The notes: generated by a model from the sequence alone, not told the origin. A stretch of DNA of 64,000 nucleotides from Cymbidium sinense (GCA_021442155.1 CM038214.1:139724040-139788039), one strand, 5' to 3'. Shown: positions 37,971 to 49,493, counted from the first letter of the stretch. Made by a program: numbers and translations.

Positions 37971-38994
37971 AAGGTTTAAGGTTAGTTTAGGGTTTATGGT
38001 TTGGGGTTTAAGGTTTAGGGATGTAGGTTTTAGAGTTTTGGGTTTAATGTTTAGGGTTTTATGGTTTAGGGTTTAGGGTTTAGGATTTTATGGTTTAGGG
38101 TTTAGGGTTGTAGGTTTAGGGTTTGGGGTTTAGGGGTTTTAGGGTTTAAGGTTTAGGGCTTAGGGTTTAGGATTTAGAGTTTATGTTTATTTATTCTAGT
38201 TTAGGTTTTTTTATTTTTGTTTATTATTTGGGTTTAGGTTTAGGTTTATTTTTAGTTTAGTTTTATTTAAATTTTATTTTTAAGGTTTAGGTTTAGGATT
38301 ATATTTTATTTTTCTAGGTTAAGGTTTCAGGTTGTTATTTAATTTTATTTTTAGGTTTTATTTTTTAGTTTAGGTTTAGGTTTATTTTTAGTTTATTTTA
38401 TTTTATTTAGATTAGGTTTAGGTTTAGGTTTGTTTATTTTAGATTTAGGTTTAGGTTTTATTTATTTTAGCTTAGTTTATTTTAGTTTAGGTTTGGGTTT
38501 CTTTTTTTTTTTAGGTTTGGGATTTTTTTTTGGTTTAGGGTTTAGGCTTTATTTTTTATTTATTTTTAGGTTTATTTTTTAGGTTTAGGTTTTTATTTAC
38601 TTTTTATTTTATTTTATTTTGGGTTTTTTTATTTTTATTTGAGGTTTAGTTTTTATTTTATTTAGGTTTTTTTATTTCTTTAGTTTAATTTAAATTTTTT
38701 ATTTATTTTATTTTAGTTTTATTTTATTTTATATTTTATTTTCTTTTTAAGTTTAGGTTTAGGTTTAGGTTTAAGTTTAGGTTTTAGTTTATGTTTTTAT
38801 TTTATTTTGGTTTAGGTTTTTTATTTTTTTTATTTTTAGGTTTTATTTAGTTTAGGTTTAGGTTTTTAACTATTTAGGGTTTAGGATTTATGGTTAGTTT
38901 ACGGTTTAGGGTTTAGGGTTTGGGGTTTAGGGTTTAGGGTTTAGGGTTTAAGGTTTAGGTTTTAAGTTTTAGTTTAGGGTTTAAGGTTTTTTTT
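37971..38994 (+). repeat. Telomere-like higher-order unit between GRP copies 4 and 5
   Basis: This is one complete unit: canonical cluster (about 37975-38160), T-rich middle (38165-38840), lead-in (TTTAGTTTAGGTTTAGG near 38845) and a second canonical cluster (38870-38985). The left flanks of GRP copies 4 and 5 share the phrase TTAAGTTTTAGTTTAGGG followed by the same T-run, and their starts are about 1503 bases apart. GRP fragment plus one satellite unit was therefore duplicated as a block. Confidence 0.85.
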
Positions 38995-39472
38995 AATAGA
39001 GAACAAATTGAGATTCATCATTTCTTCTTTTCGATTTCATCAACCAAGTAGCACCCCAAGTTGTCTAAGAGATAAGCGATGACATAAATAAAAATGAGCA
39101 CCAATAGAGCAAATAAAAATACCTAGATAAGTAGAACCATATCTACTGTAAAGACACAGTTTCATAAGCAGTAGATCAGATCAATCGTTCTTCAATTTCT
39201 CCAGTTCCCATTAAAACCAACCCCACCTCTCTAGTAGCAAGATCTGTATTCATATCCCCAATCTCTACCTTCGACACCACCACTGTAACCTCCATCGCTC
39301 CTCCCACCTCCATAACCACCACTGCTCTGACCATAACCTCCATATCCACCAGCACATCTAGATTCTCCACCACCACTTCGATAAACACTGCCTCGGCCTT
39401 CGCCTCCACCACAAGATTTAGACTGAGCCTAGTTGATGATGATGTTCCTGCTATCAAGGTTCTGCTTATTTT
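38995..39472 (-). pseudogene. Glycine-rich RNA-binding protein fragment, copy 5 (best-preserved frame)
   Basis: From 39472 on the minus strand one frame runs to the natural terminator at 39192-39194 with only two internal stops: IIIN-stop-AQSKS, then SCY-stop-RGGVG. The tail includes GGYGGYGQSSGGYGGGRSD, and the end reads NGNWRN-stop, the expected GRP C-terminus. The 3' UTR-like segment runs to 38995. The stop before AQS is shared with copies 1 and 3, so it may predate amplification. The start region reads KQNLDSRN, directly abutting degenerate TTTAGGG repeat at the position of the family's intron boundary. Confidence 0.87.
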
Positions 39473-41545
39473 TAAAATTTAGGGTTAGTTTAGGGTATAG
39501 GGTTAAGGGTTAGTTTTGGGTTTAGGGTTTATGGTTAGTTTAGGGTTTAGGTTTAGGGTTTAGGGTTTAGGGTTTAAGGTTTAGGGTTGTAGGTTTTTGG
39601 GGGGTTTAGGGTTTAGGTTTTAGGGTTTAGGGTTTAGGGTTTTAGGGTTTAGGGTTTAGGGTTTAAGGTTTAGGGTTTTGGGTTTTACGATTTAGGGTTT
39701 AGGGTTTAGGGTTTAGGGTTTAGTGGTTAGTTTCTGGTTTAAGGTTTAGGGTTTATGGTTTAGGATTTAGGGTTTAGGGTTTTTTTTAATTAAGTAAACT
39801 GGTAGGTTTAGGTTTATTTAGTTTATTTTTTATTTATTTAAGTTTATTTTATTTAGGTTTTTTTTTATTTATATTTAGTTTAGTTTAGTTTAGTTTATAT
39901 TTGAGGTTTTGATTTTTTAGCTAAGTTTTATTTTTATTTTATTTTTTAGGTTTAAGTTTTCTTTTTTATTTTTAGGTTTAGGTTTAAGTTTTTATTTTAT
40001 TTTTTTAGTTTTATGTTTTAGATTTTTATTTTAGGTTTATTTTCAAGTTTTATTTTTTAGTTTAGGTTTAAGTTTATTTTTAGTTTATTTTATTTTATTT
40101 AGTTTAAGTTAAGGTTTAGGTTTAGGTTTTATTTATTTTAGTTTAGTTTATTTTAGTTTAGGTTTAGGTTTAGGTTTATTTTATTTTGTTTATTTTATTT
40201 TTATTTTAGGATTAGGTTCTTTTTAGTTTATGGTTTAAGTTTTATTTTTTATTTATTAGGTTTTTTAGGTTTTTTTTAGGTTTAGGTTTTCATTTATTTT
40301 AGGTTTATTTTTTTGTATTATATTTAGTTTTTATTTTATTTAAGTTTTTTATTCTTAGGTTTATTTTATTTTTTTTTTGGTTTAGTTTAGGTTTTTATTT
40401 ATTTTCTTTTAGTTTATTTTTATTTTTTTAGTTTAAGTTTAGGTTTTAGTTTATGTTTTTATTTTATTTTAATTTATTTAGGTTTACATTTTTTATTTAT
40501 TTTATTATTAGGTTTTATTTAGTTTATGTTTATGATTTTAGGTTTTTAGGGTTTAGGGTTTAGTGTTTAGGCTTTAAAGTTTAGGGTTTTGAGTGTTTAT
40601 AGGGTTTAGGGTTAGCTTAGGGTTTAGGGTTTAGAGTTTAGGCTTTAAGGTTTAGGATTTTAGGGTTTAGGGTTAGTTTATGGTTTAGGGTTTCGGGTTT
40701 AGGGTTTAGGATTTAGAGTTTAGGGTTTAGGGTTTAGGGGTTAAGGTTTAGGATTTATGGTTAGTTTTGGATTTAGTGGGGTTTAGTTTAGGGTTTAAGT
40801 TAGGTTTTTAAGGTTTAGGGTTAGTTTTAGGGTTTAGGTGGTTTAGGGTTTAGTTAGTTTAGGTTTAGGGTTTAGTGTTTTTTTTAATTAAGTAAATTGG
40901 TAGTTTTATTTTTATTTAGTTGATTATTTATTTATTTTAGTTTATTAGATTTTTTATTTATATTTAGGTTTATTTTTTATTTTTATCTAGTTTAGTTTAT
41001 TTATTTTAGTTTAAGTTTTTTTAATTTTAGTTTATTTTTTTAGGTTTAGGTTTAGCTTTATGCATATTTTTTTCATTTAGTTTTTTTTATTTAATTTTTT
41101 AGGTTCTCATTTTATTTTTTATTTTAGGATTAGGTTTAGTTTTAGGTTTAGGTTTAGGTTTTATTTTATATTTTTTAGGTTTAGGTTTTAGGTTTTAATT
41201 TTAGGTTTTATTTTTTAGTTTAGGTTTAGGTTTATTCTTAGTTTATTCTTAGTTTATTTTTTTAGTTTAGTTTAGGTTTTTATTTATTTTATTTTATTTT
41301 AGTTTTTATTTTTTATTTAATTTACCTTTAGTTTTAAGTTTAGGTTTAGCTTTAGGTTTTAGTTTAGGTTTTTATTTTATTTTTTTATTTGATTTAGATT
41401 TAAGTTTATTTATTTATGTTATTTAAAGGTTTTATTTAGTTTAGGTTTAGGTTTTTAGGTTCTTAGGGTTTAAGGTTTAGGGTTTACGGTATAGGGTTTT
41501 TTTAAGGGTTTAGGGTTTTAGTATTTTTTAGATTTAGGGTTTAGA
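39473..41545 (+). repeat. Telomere-like higher-order satellite (array A5, last part)
   Basis: Canonical clusters lie at about 39480-39785, 40540-40885 and 41455-41545. Modules follow the first two clusters at about 39788 and 40886 (AATTAAGTAAACTGGTAGG and AATTAAGTAAATTGGTAG), 1098 bases apart. Lead-ins occur near 40505 and 41420. The third cluster is interrupted by the poly(A) end of the LINE, whose insertion is therefore younger than this part of the array. Confidence 0.9.
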
Positions 41546-42139
41546 GTTTATTTTTTTAATAAAATCCACAGGGAGAATTTTATTGCCACAAAGAAAAAAT
41601 TACAAGGTCATTAGGAGGGGATAAAACTCAGGATTACCGCTCAAAGGGCTACAATCAACCTAGAGAGAAAATCCCCAAACTAATATAACTAGAAGCAAGA
41701 AAAAGGAAAGAAACCTAAACAAAGAAACTAACAAGAAAAAGCAAAGAGAACAAGCCAAAGACCACAAAGGAAATAATAGGAGAAAGAAGATGCATAATCC
41801 ACATCAAGTGACACTAGGAAAGAAAGAAAATGAGGAAACAAAAGGAAATCAACAAAAGAGCAAGAATGAGAAAAGAATGAAAAGTAGAAGAAGAGAGGAG
41901 AGAAAAGAGGCTCAGGGCTTAGTTATAGAAAAGGGGTAACCAAAATTTGTGAGTAATAAACTTCAAAAGAAGGGTTACAATCACAAAAAAGGCTACCAAC
42001 CAAAAAAAAGAAGAAAACATCCTAGCCATCGCCAACAAACCTCGGAAAAAGTAGAGCTAGCTTAGACAGTAAATAGCTAATCAAATAATGGGAGAAGCAA
42101 CCACAGAAAGAGGACAGGCAGCTAAGTAAATCTAACATA

Positions 42140-42800
42140 AGGAAAACTAGATTTATCTAAGTTAGAAAGGTCTCTTAACTGCTTTGGAATATTACCATTG
42201 GAAAATAAGGTAAATCAGGGAGATTACCCCCCAAGCCATCTAAAAAATTAGTACAAGCATTACCTTCTCTCAAAATATGAGTCATCTTAAAAGAAAGCTT
42301 AGAAATAATAGCTTTAATATTCCTAAGTAAATAGAAAAGTTCAACATTACCCTTGTGATTAGAGTTGATCATAGTAACAACCATCTCAGCATCAGATTCC
42401 AACCAAATGGAAAGAAAATTCCCCTCAAACAAAGCTTAAGAGCATGATAAACAACCATCAATTCAACCATAATAGCAGAAGTAATAGAGAGAGGAGTAGA
42501 AAAAGCCAAGATAATACTCCCAAGATTATTTTGAAAAATACCACCACAACCAGACTTGTTAAGTGCAACAGAGCCATCAATATTAATTTTAATACAACAA
42601 TTAAGAGGATTAATCTAGTAATGATTTTATAAGAAGGAGGCAAGTCCCAATAAGAAAACTTAATACCCAATTTGGAAGCAACAAACCTGCAACCTCTAAA
42701 ATTAGTACCATTAAGAAGCGAAGCCTTATGTAAAAAAATTTTTATGTCTTTGGTCCTAGCAATAATCCTCTTATGATTCATAGGCACATTACGGTGTTTA
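42140..42800 (-). pseudogene. LINE ORF2 RNase H domain remnant
   Basis: The reading moves between frames: IKINIDGSVALNKSGCGGIFQNN (about 42605-42530, with the catalytic Asp in the DGS motif and GGIF replacing the usual GG[VI][LI]R), then AIMVELMVVYHALKLC (about 42480-42430, with the E of the AE/E.A motif), then WLESDAEMVVTMINSN and LSFKMTHILREGNACTNFLDGLG (42410-42230, with a His/Glu-Gly-Asn-like end). The order of motifs is that of the RNase H domain closing ORF2 in plant L1-like elements. At least two frameshifts. Confidence 0.8.
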
Positions 42801-42898
42801 GCATCATTTCTGTCAAGCCAAATAAACCCAATGAAAGTAACAGTCGCAACAGTTTTGATATGCCCTTAAATAGTATTAAGAAAGTAAGAGCTAAGGAG

Positions 42899-43640
42899 CT
42901 ACATTAAGTTAAAATTACCATTAAAAGAACTAAGGTTGAATAAGTCCTCATACCAATTCCAAATTTTAGAGGCAATAGCAACATTAACAAATACATGACT
43001 AACATCCTCAATATGAAAACAATACAAGCATTTAGAATGAAGATAAAATCCTTTATCCAAAAGTAAAGAATCAACAGCAATAAAATTCCTTAAAATTCTC
43101 CATAGAAGAATACAATAAGAGGTAGGAATAATGTTATTCCAAATCTTAAAAAATATAGGAGAAGAGGGTTTATTATCTCTAATATGGTGCCAGGTATCTT
43201 TAAATGAAAAATCACCATTACTAGAAATTTTGTAAAGAACATGATCAGGAGTGATACCATCAATAAGAATCTTGATGATTTTATTACAAATGGAAACAAG
43301 AAATAAGTCATACAAAAGAGACTGATTCCAATCACCATTTAAAATAAAATGATTAACTTTTAAAGAAGTACTAGAATGAGTATTATGCATAGAGTCAATA
43401 GAGGAATCCCCCATCCAATTATGTTGCCAAAAGAAAGAGGAGACACTATTGATACCCCAGGAAATGAGAGGTTTTGCTTGCCATTTAACAACACAAAGGC
43501 GCTTCCAAACAATAGAATCACCATGTTTATAGCTACAAGTTAAAGGATGCTTACCTTTGTAGTATTTATAATTCATAAAATTAGCCCATAGACTAACATT
43601 CTTTCTAAAATTCCACCAAAGTTTATAAGAAAAATATTGG
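42899..43640 (-). pseudogene. LINE ORF2 C-terminal zf-RVT-like region
   Basis: This is the longest open stretch of the window (265 codons, frame 43696-42899). It contains SLWANFMNYKYYKGKHP, then VSSFFWQHNWMGDSSID, FSFKDTWHHI, IWNNIIPTSYCILLWRIL and CLYCFHIEDVSHVFVNV. The spacing of the CxxC and H residues fits the zinc-binding region found after RT in plant LINEs and in related RNase H-like genes. It is open to a stop at 42899, after which the frame shifts into the RNase H region. Confidence 0.82.
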
Positions 43641-43699
43641 TGGAATCCAACAAGGCTAGAATTCTTCTCAAACAAAAAGTTAAGCCAACAAGACAAATA

Positions 43700-44968
43700 T
43701 TCGATAGCAATAATAAAAAGTTATAGAGAAAGAGGGTCACCTTGTCTAATACCTTGGGAGGACTTAAAGAAGCCAAAGTTTTCACCATTAATAACTAAGA
43801 GAACCAAACATTTAATGATATTATTAACCAAAGATAGAGAAACCAAATAAAGAAAGAATGCTCTTAAGAAAATCCCAAGAAATGTTGTCATAAACTTTGG
43901 TAATATTAAGCTTAAAAAGTAAATTTCCACCTCTAGTTTTCACATTTAAGTCATGAATTAGTTCTCGTGCAAGAAAGATGTTGTCAAAGATAGTCTACCT
44001 TTATTTGATTAGGATAAATAATCTTAGGAAGAAATTTCAAGCCTACTAATTATTTTAGAAATCAATTTATTAAAAAAATACAAAGACTAATGTCTAAAAT
44101 CATTCAAAATTAATTATTTTCTTGGGAATAAGAACAATATTAGTGGAAAGAAGTATTTAAGAATAGAATTCCCAAGAAAGAAATTCTTCATAGCATTAAC
44201 AAGATCAGATTTAATAATAAACTAAGCTTTTTGAAAGAATAAAGTAGAGTAGCCATCTGACCCTGTAGTAAAATTAGCATTCATACCATTAAGAATATTA
44301 AAAATTTCCTCATTGATAATTTTTATTTAAAGGATCTCTAAAATGTTAATAGCAGAAGATAAAATATCCTCTTTTTGGTAATCCAAGAACCATCAGAATT
44401 CTTGATTTTATGAATCCTCCCAAGAACTCTCCTTTTAAAACTAAAGCAGGAAAATATTTTGTGTTTTTTCCCCCTCAAAAAGATGTTTAGAAGTAGCCTT
44501 TTGTTTCTAGTAAGTCTCCTCCATATCCTGATACTTAGTGAGGTTATCTTTAGCTTCAAAAAGGTTAGAAAAAAAAGAATCATTAATAACAAGTTCTTCC
44601 AAATCTTTCACCTATTGTTCCATGTTCTTGATATTATTAAAAAGATTTTTGAAATAGTTTCTATTCCACCAATTAATATGGTGCTTAAGCCTTTTGAGTT
44701 TAAGCAACAATCTCTTCATACAGAAAACAGAATCATCTAGAGCAAGGGGAGCATGCCAATTAGAAGCAATAACATCAAGAAAATTACTATCTTGTAACCA
44801 CATATTTTGACAAAAAAAAATTTTAGTGACATTATTATTATGAACATCATCTTTAATGGAAATCAAAAGAGGAACAAGATCCGAGAGAGTTCTACTAAGA
44901 TGTTCAATGGAATTCAGAGGCCAATGGTTTACCAAAAAACTATTAAATAGAGATCCAAACATTGCCAA
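43700..44968 (-). pseudogene. LINE ORF2 linker and reverse transcriptase, catalytically dead
   Basis: Pieces in several frames: the linker after the endonuclease (44968-44612); a segment with FKRRVLGRIHKIKNSDGSW (about 44460-44380), typical of the start of LINE RT; motif A as LNITKVYDNISWDFL (about 43920-43870), with Asn where the first catalytic Asp is expected; and SSQGIRQGDPLSL (about 43760-43725), the RQGDPLSP-type motif. The following YADD motif and thumb are absent: the sequence passes within about 40 residues to KLWWNFRKNVSLWANF, which normally lies a few hundred residues later. RT is therefore lost by point change and by deletion. Confidence 0.82.
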
Positions 44969-44989
44969 AGTCTATGATTATTCCAAGTG

Positions 44990-45525
44990 AACTAAGAGCC
45001 AATAGAACCAACATCATGCAAATTACAATCCAAGATCATATTCGATAAATCTTCCATAGAATGTAAATACGATGAAGTACCCCCTTTCCTTTCATCCATA
45101 GAAAGGACTGTATTGAAATCCCCACCAATAATCCAAAAATTATTAATAGTAGAAGCAAAAGTGGATAATTGATCCCAAAGAATTCTCCTTTCAATCTTAT
45201 TACAAGTAGCATAAACAAAAGAGCCAAAAGCATGATAATCACCAAAAGAAATATCCACATTAACAACTTGATTAAAATCATTAATTACATTAATTGAAAT
45301 AGAATTATTCCAAAATAACCTAATCTTATTGTTATTGTTAAAATAATAATTGGAGAAACTGATCATTCTAGTTGCATACATAATTTTAGTAGAAAAGATA
45401 AGAGGTTCAAGGATAACCAAGAAATTGACATTATAAACCCTACAAAGGTTCTTAATCCTATTCAAAACAACAAGAGTACCAATGCCCCTAATATTCCAAA
45501 ATAGAAAATTAAACAGTAATTCTTA
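44990..45525 (-). pseudogene. LINE ORF2 endonuclease domain (EEP/APE-like), broken
   Basis: The frame 45465-44992 and its upstream extension show endonuclease motifs: WNIRGIG near the start (about 45510), FLVILEPLI carrying the metal-binding Glu, and FWIIGGDFNTVLS with the conserved GDFN. After a frame break near 44990, the TLSDLVPLLIS segment (about 44880) stands where the family has SDH, so the catalytic His is replaced by Leu. In active elements this domain nicks the target DNA. Confidence 0.82.
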
Positions 45526-45885
45526 TTGGGTATAGAAGATGAAGAAGATCAGTCAATCTAGAAACTTTAGAAGAAAATTTTTGAACTATTTTCTCTTTTT
45601 CACAAAAATAGTTTGAAAACTAATTTCATTTCCAAAAGATTCATCATCAAAAGGATCATTAGAACTCTTAATAACTGCAAATTTGGTAGGAGATTCCAAC
45701 TGAAAAGGCACTAAAACTTTTTTATCCATTAATTAAGAAGAAACCATACGCAAAACACCATAAAAAATAGTAGTTAAGGAAGGAGCAGAAACAAATTTGT
45801 TAAGCAAACAAGAACCTGGTTGCACCACATCCACCTTATCTAAACCATCAACAACTTCCATATTAAAAGAATTAAAAACATCTTT

Positions 45886-46964
45886 TTATTTAAGAGGTTC
45901 TTGAAAGTCAGAAAGAAAGAAATTATCTTTAAAATTTTCAGGATCTATATCACAAAAATCTTTAGGAGAGGAAATCAAAACTGGAATAATATCATCTTGA
46001 ACAATTCCACAAAGCATAGAAATAATAGCAGCCAAAATCTGATTAACATTCAAAGCAACATCATCATTTTTTGAAACATTTTCACAAGAATTCTCAATAG
46101 TTAAAACATTAGATAGATTCAAAATACCATCAACAACATATTTATCTTTTTTTTTGGTCAAAATAGAAATTTTATTTTTATCGGTTAAATGATCTCCAGA
46201 TTGATCAATCAACTTACAATTTTTAACAGATTTTTTCCTAAGTTGAGGATGAGCAATGAAACAATCCAAAAATACATGGCCATGGGTTTTGCAGTGATTG
46301 CATAAAACAGGAAAGTTTTCAAATTCAATCGGCTGTAAATATTCATACTTTTTTGACCCTATCCAAATCTCATTAGGATACTTCTTAGTAACATCAATTT
46401 GAACAAGGATACGAGCAACTGAAGGGCGAGATGTAGCCATAGTTGCTTGATCGATTTGTAAAGGGGTACCAAAAATAGACCCAATCACATGAAGAAATTG
46501 ATGATTAACAAGATGTATCTGAAGATTAGGCAAAGCAATCGAAACTGACACTAGAGGAGATTCTTCTTCAATGTCAAAAAATGGAGTCCATTTAAGGATA
46601 CACATTTTTCAATTTTTAACCTAATAAGATTGACGAGAGAAAATTTGGTTATAATCAAGATCATTAGATAACTTTATGAGGACATGATGACCATCTAACA
46701 AACCAGCTGAAAACACACCGGAGAGCTTTAATTCATGAATAAAATTGAATATCTTCCATATTATTGAGGAAAAAAAATTTACCAATCAGTAAAGGCATAA
46801 GGTTTCTCAATATCCAAATCTAAACACATTATAACAACACCTTTAAAGTTGTATAGATTAATCAAAATTGGTTGAAGCATCCATACCGATAAGGCATCTT
46901 TAAAGGATTTAGAAGAAAACTTAGATTTACCCAAGAAATCATCAACTCTAAAGAGAGCCGTCAT
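45886..46964 (-). pseudogene. LINE ORF1 remnant (DUF4283-like domain + CCHC zinc knuckle)
   Basis: The N-terminal piece (46964-46779) starts MTALFRVDDFLGKS. The core of the DUF4283-like domain (LDGHHVLIKLSNDLDYNQ) lies in another frame at about 46620-46779. The C-terminal piece (46605-45886) has WTPFFDIEEESPLVSV, RPSVARILVQIDV and a zinc knuckle CNHCKTHGHVFLDC (CX2CX4HX4C, complete). ORF1 proteins of plant LINEs bind element RNA. Two frameshifts disable this one. About 0.35 kb of spacer separates it from ORF2. Confidence 0.83.
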
Positions 46965-47064
46965 TTAGTACATGCCAAATGCAATCAAAGGTCGAAGATC
47001 AAAACCTGAAAATCCTCGGAAGCCACAAGAAGATGAAAATGGGTTCTGTCAGAACCAAGAAAAA

Positions 47065-49493
47065 AAAAGGGTTTTGTTTAGGTTTTAGTTATTATTATTA
47101 TTACTTAGTTTTATTATTTATTAGTTATTATTATTAATATTTATTAGTTATTAGTTAGTTATTAGTTATTTAATTATTAGTTTTTAGTTATTATTATTAG
47201 TTATTTATTTGTTATTAGTTATTAGGTTATTATTATTAGTTAGTTAGTTATGAGTTTATTATTATTAGTTTAGGTTTTATTAGTAAGTTATTTATTATTT
47301 ATTAGTTATTAGTTATTAGTTATTATTATTAGTTATTATTAGTTATTTAGTTATTAGTTATTATTAGTTATTATTATTAATATTTATTAGTTATTAGTTA
47401 GTTATTAGTTATTTAATTATTATTATTAGTTATTTATTAGTTACCATTAGTTTTTAGTTTTTAGTTATTATTAGTTTTAATAGCTTTTAAGTTTAGCTAT
47501 TAGTTATTAGTTATTAGTTATTTATTAGTTATTAGTTATTTTAGTTATTAGTTATTTGGTTAGTTTATTATTACTAGTTTATTAGTTATGTGGTTGTAGT
47601 TATTATTAGTTATTATTATTAATTAATAGTTATTAGTTTATTTATTAGTAATTAGTCATTATTAGTTATTAGTTATTATTAGTTATTAGTTATTATTAGT
47701 TATTATTAGTTTATTTATTAGTTATTAATAGTTTTATTAGTTAGTTATTAGTTAGTAGTTATTTATTTAGTTTATTATTATTTTTAGTTAGTTTAGTTAT
47801 TAGTTAGTTATTATTATTAGTTTAGTTTAGGTTTAATTATTAGTTATTAGTTATTATTAATATTAATATTATTATTAGTTATTAGTTAATTATTATTAGT
47901 TATTATTAGTTATTATTAGTTATTTATTATTAGTTAATTAGTTTATTATTAGTTATTATTATTAGTTTAGTTATTAAGTTTTAGATATTAGTTATTAGTT
48001 ATTAATTATTATTAGTTATTGTTAGTTATTAGTTATTATGTTTATTAGTTATTAGTTTTTATTAGTTATTAGATTTTAGATAGTTATTATTATTAGTTAT
48101 TATTACTTTAATTATTAGTTATTTGCTTATTATTAGTTATTATTAGGTTTTTATTAGTTATTAGGATTTGATAGTTAGTTTAGATTATTATTTACAAGTT
48201 TATTTATTAGTTAGTTATTAGTTTTATTATTATTAATTATTAGGTTTATTATTAGTTTATCAGTTTATTATTTAATTATTAGTTAGTCTTTTAGTTAGAT
48301 TTGGTTATTAGGTTTATTATTAATTATTATTATTAGTTATTAGTTATTTGTTTATTATTGGTTATTATTAGTTTTTAGATATTAGTTTATTATTATTATT
48401 AGTTTATTAGTTAGTTATTTAGGTTATTAGTTTATTAGATATTATTACTTAGTTAGTTATTAGTTTATTAGTTATTAGTTTTAAGTTTAGTTATTATTAG
48501 TTGTTATTATTAGTTAGTTTATTAGTTATTAGTTATTATTATTAGTTATTATTATTAGTTATTATTATTAGTTATTAGTTAGTTTAGTTATTATTAGTTA
48601 TTAATTTATTTAGGTTATTAGTTATTAATTATTAATTATTATTAGTTAAGTTTATTAGTTATTATTAGTTATTAATTATATTTATTATTATTAGTTATTA
48701 TTAGTTTATTAGTTCTTAGTTATTATTAGTTATTTTTATTAGTTATGAATTATTTTTAGTTATTATAGTTAGTTATAATTAGGTTATTAGTTAGTTTATT
48801 AGGTTATTTAGTTATTATTTAGTTATTATTAAGTTTAGTTTATTAGTTATTAGTTATTGGTTATTAGTTATTATGTTTTATTAGTTATTTGTTTAGTTAT
48901 TTTTAGTTATTAGTTATTAGTTATTAGTTATAGTAAGTGTTATTATTTAATTATGATTAGTTTTTATTAGTTATTAGTTATCAATTATTAGTTATTAGTT
49001 ATTAATTATTATTAATAGTTATTAGTTGTTAGGTTTAGTTTAGTTTAGTTAGGTTATTAGTTATTGGTTAGTTATTATTATTAGTTATTTATTTATTAGT
49101 TTATTTACTTTAATATTAGTTATTATTATTGGTAGTTATTATTATTAGTTATTATTAATTTATTAGTTAATAGTTAGTTAGTTTTGGTTTAGTTATTATT
49201 GGTAGTTATTAATTGGTTTTATTTATTTATCGGTTATTATTTATTAGTTTTAATTGGTTAGTTATTATTATTAGTTTATTATTAGTTAGTTTTAATGTTA
49301 TTAGGTTTAGGTTATTAGGTTAGTTTTTATTATTAGTTAGTTCTTACTTATTAGTTCATTTTATTATTAGTTATTAGTTATTATTGATTATTTATTAGGT
49401 TATTAGTTATTATTATATTAGTTAGTCAGTTTATTAGTTTATTATTACTTATCAGTTTTAATTATTAGTAATTAAGTTATTAGTTAGTTTATT
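47065..49493 (+). repeat. TTATTAG/TTAGTTA simple-sequence array
   Basis: About 2.4 kb consist almost only of T, A and G in permutations of TTATTAG, TTAGTTA and TTATTATTAG, with occasional TTTAGG-like variants early (47080-47100) and late (after 49300). Almost no C is present. It begins right after the 5' end of the LINE and ends sharply at about 49493 where canonical TTTAGGG starts. It shares the T/A/G composition and strand orientation of the telomere-like array but not its motif. No gene. Confidence 0.88.

Larger units (their letters stand above)
41546..47062 (-). mobile_element. Non-LTR retrotransposon (plant LINE, L1-like), inactive
   Basis: On the minus strand the order is 5' leader (47062-46965), ORF1, ORF2 (endonuclease, RT, zf-RVT-like region, RNase H), a pyrimidine-rich 3' UTR (about 42140-41580) and a terminal AATAAAATTC...ATTAAAAAAAT tail at about 41560. 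This is the standard layout of plant L1-like elements with an RNase H domain. All ORFs carry frameshifts and stops, and part of RT is deleted. It lies between TTTAGGG repeats on the left and TTATTAG repeats on the right. I could not identify convincing target site duplications because both flanks are low-complexity. Confidence 0.9.

Noticed and set aside
37731..37979. Thr/Ser-rich plus-strand open frame over GRP copy 4 (likewise 29515-29745)
   Set aside because: Antisense shadow of a GGT/GGA-rich glycine tail, which always reads as Thr/Pro/Ser-rich on the other strand.
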